Shown here: positions 1 to 6,724 of the stretch, piece after piece | Layout of the letters: every line of letters begins with the position of its first letter | Numbering within the stretch: the first letter of the stretch is position 1 | NCBI GenBank assembly: GCA_007131945.1 | Contig: SLPP01000044.1 | Span: 1 to 6,724, forward strand | Length of the DNA stretch: 6,724 nucleotides | Source of the DNA: Paracoccaceae bacterium | GTDB lineage: Bacteria; Pseudomonadota; Alphaproteobacteria; Rhodobacterales; Rhodobacteraceae | Direction of reading: 5' to 3' | Program-made: the position numbers and the translations under genes | The notes under the pieces: generated by a model | What the model saw: the letters and a program-made list of their open reading frames with translations, nothing else | Database searches by the model: none | Told to the model about the DNA's origin: nothing

Positions 1-2456
1 CCGCCGGCGACCGAGAAGGTCGCCTCGGAGCGGTTGACGCAGGGCGGGACGACCGGGATCTCCATCCGGTCGACCTCGCGCTTGTAGACCGAAAGCTTGT
101 CGGTCAGGTGGATGTCGCAGTTCATCACCGCGGCCATGAACTCGACCGGGTGGTTGGCCTTCAGCCAGGCGGTCTGGTAGCTGACCACGGCATAGGCGGC
201 GGCGTGGGACTTGTTGAAGCCGTAATTGGCGAATTTCTCCAGCAGGTCGAAGACCTCGCCGGCCTTGGCCTTGTCGACCCCGTTCGCCACCGCGCCGGCG
301 ATGAACTTGGGCCGTTCCCTGGCCATCTCCTCGGCGATCTTCTTGCCCATCGCCCGGCGCAGGAGGTCGGCGCCGCCAAGCGAGTAGCCCGCCATCTCCT
401 GCGCGATCTGCATCACCTGTTCCTGGTAGACGATGATGCCCTGCGTCTCCTCGAGGATATGGTCGATCAGCGGGTGGATCGACTCGCGTTCGCGGCGGCC
501 GTTCTTGACGTCGCAATACTGCGGTATGTTGTCCATCGGGCCGGGGCGGTAGAGGGCGACGAGCGCGACGATATCCTCGATGCAGGTCGGCTTCATGCGC
601 CGCAGCGCGTCCATCATGCCCGAGCTTTCCACCTGGAAGACGGCGACGGTGCGCGCCGAGGCGTAGAGGGCGTAAGCCTTTTCGTCGTCGAGCGGGATGC
701 GGTCGATGTCGAGATCGATCCCGCGCAGCTTCAGCAGATCGACCGCGTTCTGGATCACGGTCAGCGTCTTCAGCCCGAGGAAGTCGAACTTGACGAGCCC
801 CGCGGCCTCGACCCATTTCATGTTGAACTGGGTGGCCGGCATGTCCGAGCGCGGGTCGCGGTAGAGCGGCACGAGTTCGTCGAGCGGCCGGTCGCCGATG
901 ACGACGCCGGCGGCATGGGTGGAGGCGTTGCGCAGCAAGCCCTCGATCTTCTGCGCGTAGTCGAGAAGCCGGCCGACGACCTCTTCCTTCGCCGCCTCGC
1001 GCAGGCGCGGCTCGTCGGCGAGCGCCTTCTCGATCGAGACGGGCTTCACCCCCTCGACCGGGATCATCTTGGAAAGCTTGTCGACCTGGCCGTAGGGGAG
1101 TTGCAGGACGCGGCCGACATCGCGCACCGCGGCCTTGGAGAGCAGCGCGCCGAAGGTGATGATCTGGCCCACCTTCTCGCGGCCGTAGCGCTCCTGCACG
1201 TACTGGATCACCTCCTCGCGCCGGTCCATGCAGAAGTCGATGTCGAAATCCGGCATCGAGACGCGCTCGGGGTTGAGGAAGCGCTCGAAGAGGAGGCTGT
1301 AGCGCAAGGGGTCGAGGTCGGTGATGGTCAGCGCATAGGCGACCAGCGAGCCCGCGCCCGAGCCGCGGCCGGGGCCGACCGGGATGCCGTGGTCCTTGGC
1401 CCATTTGATGAAGTCGGCGACGATCAGGAAATAGCCGGGAAAGCCCATCTGCTCGATGATGCCGAGCTCGAAATCGAGGCGCTTGCGATACTCCTCGACC
1501 GGCGCGGCATGGGGGATGACGGCGAGCCGCGCCGCGAGCCCGTCGCTCGCCTGGCGGCGCAGTTCCTGCACCTCGTCCTCGGCGAAGCGGGGCAGGATCG
1601 GGTCGTGCTTGAGCGCGCGGAAGGCGCAGCGGCGGGCGATCTCGACGGTCGAGTCCAGCGCCTCGGGCAGGTCGGCGAAGAGCGCGGCCATCTCGGCCTC
1701 GGTCTTGAAATAGTGCTGCGGCGTCAGGCGGCGGCGGGGCTCGGCCTGGTCGACATAGGCGCCGTCGCGGATGCAGAGCAGCGCGTCATGCGCCTCGTAG
1801 AGGTCGGCGGCGGGGAAATGGACGTCGTTGGTGGCAACAAGCGGCAGGTCCATCGCATGCGCCATCTCGACGAAGGGCCGCTCGGTCGCGGCCTCGGCCT
1901 CGGGCCTGGCGCCGCCCTCGCCGGGATGGCGCTGCAGCTCGATGTAAAGCCGGGCGGGAAAGGCCGCGGCGAGGTCGCGCATGAGCGCCTCGGCCCGCGC
2001 CCGCTGGCCGTCGCGGATCAGCCGGCCGACGATGCCATCGGGCCCGCCGGTGAGGCAGATCAGACCCTCGGCATGGGCGGCGAGTTCCTCGGGCGTGACG
2101 TGGAGAAGCGCAGTGCCCGGCCGGAGGTAGAGGCAGGAGTTGAGCTTCATCAGGTTGCGATAGCCGGCCTCGGACTGGGCCAGCAGCACGAGCGGCGCGG
2201 GCGGGCGCGGCCTGTCACCGGGCTGGGCGGGGGGCAATTGCACATCGATCTGGCAGCCGAGGATCGGCTGGATGCCGGCCGCGGCGGCGAGCGTCGAGAA
2301 TTCGAGCGCGGCGAAGAGGTTGTTGGTGTCGGTCACCGCCACCGCCGGCATCGCGTGCTTCGCGCAGAGCCTGACCAGCGCCTTGAGCGGCACCGCCCCC
2401 TCCAGCAGCGAATACTCGGTATGGGTGCGGAGATGGATGAATCGGGGCGCGCTCAT
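1..2456 (-). CDS. dnaE: DNA polymerase III subunit alpha (replicative polymerase), N-terminal part, cut by left edge
   Basis: Catalytic alpha subunit of the replicative DNA polymerase III holoenzyme, which copies the chromosome in the cytoplasm. About 818 residues are visible of the roughly 1150-1180 usual for DnaE1. The protein opens MSAPRFIHLRTHTEYSLLEG, close to the E. coli start, which fixes the ATG at 2456-2454; no strong Shine-Dalgarno precedes it. Residues about 5-280 form the PHP domain. The palm and polymerase loop follow, with GPGRGSGAGS at 361-370 and PDFDIDF at 402-408. Asp403 and Asp405, with Asp558 in KFDFLGL, match the catalytic triad D401/D403/D555 of E. coli. The fingers motif YRPGPMDNIP and the helices around SHAAAYAVVSYQTAW come later. 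The helix-hairpin-helix, clamp-binding, OB-fold and tau-binding parts lie outside the window. Arg10 replaces the second histidine of the PHP HxH motif, as in E. coli, so PHP metal-dependent activity is probably lost. It is DnaE1 rather than the damage-inducible DnaE2/ImuC, judging from the N-terminus. It is transcribed divergently from the xdh operon. Confidence 0.97.
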   Translation of the reverse strand, partial: MSAPRFIHLRTHTEYSLLEGAVPLKALVRLCAKHAMPAVAVTDTNNLFAALEFSTLAAAAGIQPILGCQIDVQLPPAQPGDRPRPPAPLVLLAQSEAGYRNLMKLNSCLYLRPGTALLHVTPEELAAHAEGLICLTGGPDGIVGRLIRDGQRARAEALMRDLAAAFPARLYIELQRHPGEGGARPEAEAATERPFVEMAHAMDLPLVATNDVHFPAADLYEAHDALLCIRDGAYVDQAEPRRRLTPQHYFKTEAEMAALFADLPEALDSTVEIARRCAFRALKHDPILPRFAEDEVQELRRQASDGLAARLAVIPHAAPVEEYRKRLDFELGIIEQMGFPGYFLIVADFIKWAKDHGIPVGPGRGSGAGSLVAYALTITDLDPLRYSLLFERFLNPERVSMPDFDIDFCMDRREEVIQYVQERYGREKVGQIITFGALLSKAAVRDVGRVLQLPYGQVDKLSKMIPVEGVKPVSIEKALADEPRLREAAKEEVVGRLLDYAQKIEGLLRNASTHAAGVVIGDRPLDELVPLYRDPRSDMPATQFNMKWVEAAGLVKFDFLGLKTLTVIQNAVDLLKLRGIDLDIDRIPLDDEKAYALYASARTVAVFQVESSGMMDALRRMKPTCIEDIVALVALYRPGPMDNIPQYCDVKNGRRERESIHPLIDHILEETQGIIVYQEQVMQIAQEMAGYSLGGADLLRRAMGKKIAEEMARERPKFIAGAVANGVDKAKAGEVFDLLEKFANYGFNKSHAAAYAVVSYQTAWLKANHPVEFMAAVMNCDIHLTDKLSVYKREVDRMEIPVVPPCVNRSEATFSVAG

Positions 2457-2627
2457 GCCCGGCAGCTTAGCCGCTGGGCGGGGCGGCGCAAGCCGCGGTC
2501 ATTTTCGCCGCAATCCTGAAGGTGCTTCGCGGCGCGTGAGAAAGTTACTGCTTGCCAGGGCGCCGCGCCGCGGTGTTGACTGTCGGATCGGGGCGGCCGT
2601 CAGAAGCCGCCACGACAACGGGTTCAG
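2457..2627. promoter_or_regulatory. Divergent dnaE / xdhA intergenic region
   Basis: These 171 bases separate the start codons of dnaE (leftward) and xdhA (rightward), so promoters and any operators for both should lie here. A slightly AT-richer patch at about 2498-2555 contrasts with the surrounding GC-rich sequence. Toward xdhA there are two hexamers resembling a sigma-70 -35 box: TTGCCA at 2552-2557 and TTGACT at 2576-2581. Neither has a good -10 box at 16-18 bp, so the promoter is not resolved. No convincing -35/-10 pair is seen toward dnaE. No small gene, tRNA or terminator is seen. In R. capsulatus xdh expression is activated by a LysR-type regulator, but no such gene is in the window and I cannot assign an operator. 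Confidence 0.5.
2528..2572. repeat. 9-bp inverted repeat in the divergent intergenic region
   Basis: The arm CGCGGCGCG at 2528-2536 is exactly complementary to CGCGCCGCG at 2564-2572, with 27 bases between them. It could be a regulator site or a weak RNA hairpin in the xdhA leader. Arms made only of G and C in a genome this rich in them can easily arise by chance, and there is no T-run, so it is not a typical terminator. Confidence 0.25.
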
Positions 2628-4039
2628 ATGAAAGAGATCGCCTTTCTCCTCAACGGCGCACCGGTGCGGCTGGAAAACCCGCCGCCCCTGCGCACGCTGC
2701 TTGACTGGCTGCGCGACGAGCGCGGGCTGAAAGGCACCAAGGAGGGCTGCAACGAGGGCGATTGCGGCGCCTGCACGGTGATGGTGACCGACGCCCGCGG
2801 CACGCACGCGCTAAACGCCTGCATCCTGTTCCTGCCGCAGCTTGACGGCAAGGCGGTGCGCACGGTCGAGGGGCTGGCGGGCCCCGACGGCGCGCTGCAC
2901 CCCGTGCAGCGGGCGATGGTCGACCATCACGGCAGCCAGTGCGGTTTCTGCACGCCGGGCTTCGTCGTGGCGATGGCGGTCAACCATCTGAACGGCGAGG
3001 CCGACCACGACACCGCGCTTGCCGGCAACCTCTGCCGCTGCACCGGCTACGCCCCGATCGCCCGCGCCGCCGCGGCCGCCGCCGCGGAACCCGTCCCCGA
3101 CTGGCTGAGGCGCGCCACCGATCCCGCCGGCATCCGGCCGCAGCTGTCCCGGGAGGACCCGATAGCGGCGACGGAGGACGGCGCCGCGCATGCCTTCATG
3201 CCGCGCAGCGCCGACGCGCTTGCCGACTGGTACGCCGCGCATCCCGAGGCGACGCTGGTCGCCGGGGCGACCGATGTCGGCCTCTGGGTGACGAAGCAGC
3301 TGCGCGAGCCTGCCCCCGTCGCCTTCATCGCCGGCATCGGGGAGCTGCGCGGCGTCAGTGTCACCGAGGACGAGATCCGCATCGGCGCGGTCACTACCTT
3401 GGCGGAACTCATGCCCGCCATCGCCCCCCTGCATCCCGATCTGGCCGAGCTGATCCGCCGTTTCGGCTCGGCCCAGGTGCGGGCGGCGGCGACGATCGGC
3501 GGCAATATCGCCAACGGCTCGCCGATCGGCGACGCCCCGCCGGCGCTGATCGCGCTCGGTGCGGCGCTGCATCTGCGCCGGGGCGGCGCGCGGCGGTCGA
3601 TCCCGCTCGAGGATTTCTTCCTCGACTACGGGCATCAGGATCGCGCACCCGGCGAGTTCGTCGAGGCGGTGAGCTTCCCGCGCCAGCCGGACCGGCTGCG
3701 CTGCTACAAGGTCTCGAAGCGGTTCGACCAGGACATCTCGGCGCTGTGTGGCTGCTTCAGCGTCACGGTGCGCGATGGCGTGGTGGCCGGGGCGCGCATC
3801 GCCTTCGGCGGCATGGCCGGCATCCCGAAGCGCGCGCACGCGGTCGAGGCGGCGCTGACCGGCCGACCCTGGATCGAGGCGACCATAGAGGCCGCGCTGC
3901 CCGCCTTCGCCGGGGATTTCCAGCCGATCGACGACATGCGCGCCTCGGCCGGCTACCGGTTGCGCGCGGCGCAGAACCTGCTCAGGCGGTACTTCCTCGA
4001 GGACCGGGGCGTGCCGACGGACGTGCTGGAGGTCGCGCC

Positions 4040-4043
<4 letters not shown>
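2628..4043 (+). CDS. xdhA: Xanthine dehydrogenase small subunit (2x[2Fe-2S] and FAD)
   Basis: Electron-transfer subunit of cytoplasmic xanthine dehydrogenase. It takes electrons from the molybdenum site in XdhB through two [2Fe-2S] clusters to FAD and then NAD+. The 471 residues are a normal length. A plant-type ferredoxin domain (about 1-80) has cluster ligands Cys41, Cys46, Cys49 and Cys65. The helical second iron-sulfur domain (about 82-145) has QCGFC (Cys105, Cys108) and LCRCTGY (Cys136, Cys138). An alanine-rich linker follows (seven Ala at 147-153). The FAD domain (about 188-350) shows [10 protein letters not shown] at 211-220 and [18 protein letters not shown] at 290-307. The C-terminal flavoprotein domain contains [11 protein letters not shown] at 361-371. 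ATG 2628 is the only plausible start: an in-frame TGA lies at 2577-2579 with no ATG, GTG or TTG between. Its Shine-Dalgarno is weak (GGG at 2620-2622). It is the first gene of the operon and its stop overlaps the xdhB start. All eight cluster cysteines are present, so it looks functional. Confidence 0.96.
4028..4032 (+). promoter_or_regulatory. Ribosome binding site of xdhB
   Basis: GGAGG lies inside the last codons of xdhA, 7 bases before the GTG at 4040. This spacing is near the optimum and is the strongest Shine-Dalgarno in the window. It decides the GTG start of xdhB and excludes the much longer open frame that runs in from 2939. Confidence 0.85.
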
Positions 4044-6350
<2,307 letters not shown>

Positions 6351-6361
<11 letters not shown>

Positions 6362-6724
6362 CCGGGCGGAACTGTCCTCGGTGCTGGCGCGCGTGCCGGC
6401 GGTGGTGCGGGTGGTGATCGTCGCGCATCGCGGCTCGGTGCCGCGCGAGGCGGGCACCGCCATGCTGGTCTGGGCGGACGGGCAGGCGGGGACGATCGGC
6501 GGCGGGGCGCTGGAATTCGAGGCCGCGGCGCGGGCGCGGTCGCTGCTGGCGGGTGGCGGGCCGCGGGTCGAGAAGGTGCCACTGGGGCCGGGTCTCGGCC
6601 AGTGCTGCGGCGGCGCGGTGACGCTGGTCTACGAGCGTTTCACCGCAGCCGACTGGGCGGCGCTGCCCGGCGCGGGCGCGCATGCGCGGCCGGTCGCGGC
6701 CGGGGCGGGCGCGATGCCTCTGGC
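6351..6724 (+). CDS. xdhC: XdhC molybdenum cofactor chaperone, N-terminal part, cut by right edge
   Basis: XdhC/CoxI-family chaperone. In R. capsulatus it binds the molybdenum cofactor, shields it for sulfuration by a NifS-like desulfurase, and delivers it to XdhB; it is not part of the mature enzyme. About 124 residues of roughly 300 are visible. Supporting motifs are RGSVPREAG at 27-35, the glycine-rich GTIGGGALEF at 47-56 and GPGLGQCCGG at 79-88 with the paired Cys85-Cys86 typical of the family. The C-terminal Rossmann-like domain is outside the window. The ATG at 6351 gives MAIDRAELSSVLARVPAVVR, a distance to the first conserved block like that of other XdhC proteins, and overlaps the end of xdhB by 11 bp. 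An in-frame GTG at 6330 would add seven residues. Its place directly after xdhAB is the usual order and supports the assignment. Confidence 0.93.

Noticed and set aside
2501..2514. ATT-N8-AAT near-palindrome as a LysR-type (T-N11-A) operator
   Set aside because: Only three base pairs of symmetry and the wrong spacing for T-N11-A; no regulator gene is visible to link it to.
108..2519. An 803-codon open frame on the plus strand, antisense to dnaE
   Set aside because: The minus strand encodes unmistakable DnaE with the catalytic aspartates and domain order intact. The antisense product is low-complexity, rich in Asp, Arg, Val and Leu, with no recognisable motif. Long antisense frames are expected when GC-rich third positions remove stop codons.
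3057..3088. GCC/GCG-rich repeat tract in xdhA
   Set aside because: It encodes the alanine-rich linker between the iron-sulfur and FAD domains, stays in frame and needs no separate explanation.
2939..4039. A 367-codon upstream extension of the xdhB frame, suggesting a fused 1140-residue protein
   Set aside because: This stretch is the second frame of xdhA and is extremely arginine- and alanine-rich without motifs. The GTG at 4040 with GGAGG at 4028 and an XdhB N-terminus typical of the family define the real start.

Overview
This is an ordinary, very GC-rich (by eye about 70%) bacterial chromosome segment. It holds two partial genes at the edges and two complete genes between them. The XdhB active-site residues fall at the Rhodobacter capsulatus positions, and both DnaE and the xdhABC order are of the alphaproteobacterial kind. 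I therefore infer a Rhodobacterales-like alphaproteobacterium, but no rRNA or other direct taxonomic marker is present.

Layout. Positions 1-2456 (minus strand) carry the first 818 or so codons of dnaE, the replicative DNA polymerase III alpha subunit; its C-terminal third lies beyond the left edge. Positions 2457-2627 are a 171-bp divergent intergenic region that must hold the promoters for both directions. Positions 2628-6724 (plus strand) are a tightly packed operon: xdhA (2628-4043), xdhB (4040-6361) and the beginning of xdhC (6351 to beyond the right edge). The genes overlap by 4 bp and 11 bp, which suggests translational coupling.

How the genes work together. XdhA carries two [2Fe-2S] clusters and FAD. 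XdhB carries the molybdenum cofactor and the purine active site. In known relatives they form an (alpha-beta)2 xanthine dehydrogenase that oxidises hypoxanthine to xanthine to urate and passes electrons to NAD+. XdhC is the dedicated chaperone that binds the molybdenum cofactor, promotes its sulfuration and helps insert it into XdhB. dnaE has no functional link with the operon; it is only a divergent neighbour.

I found no mobile element, CRISPR array, tRNA, rRNA or convincing new system. The remaining observations are small: start-codon choices, a weak inverted repeat and candidate promoter elements between the divergent genes, and a short deletion in XdhB relative to R. capsulatus. Several very long open frames overlap the real genes and are judged to be by-products of the base composition.
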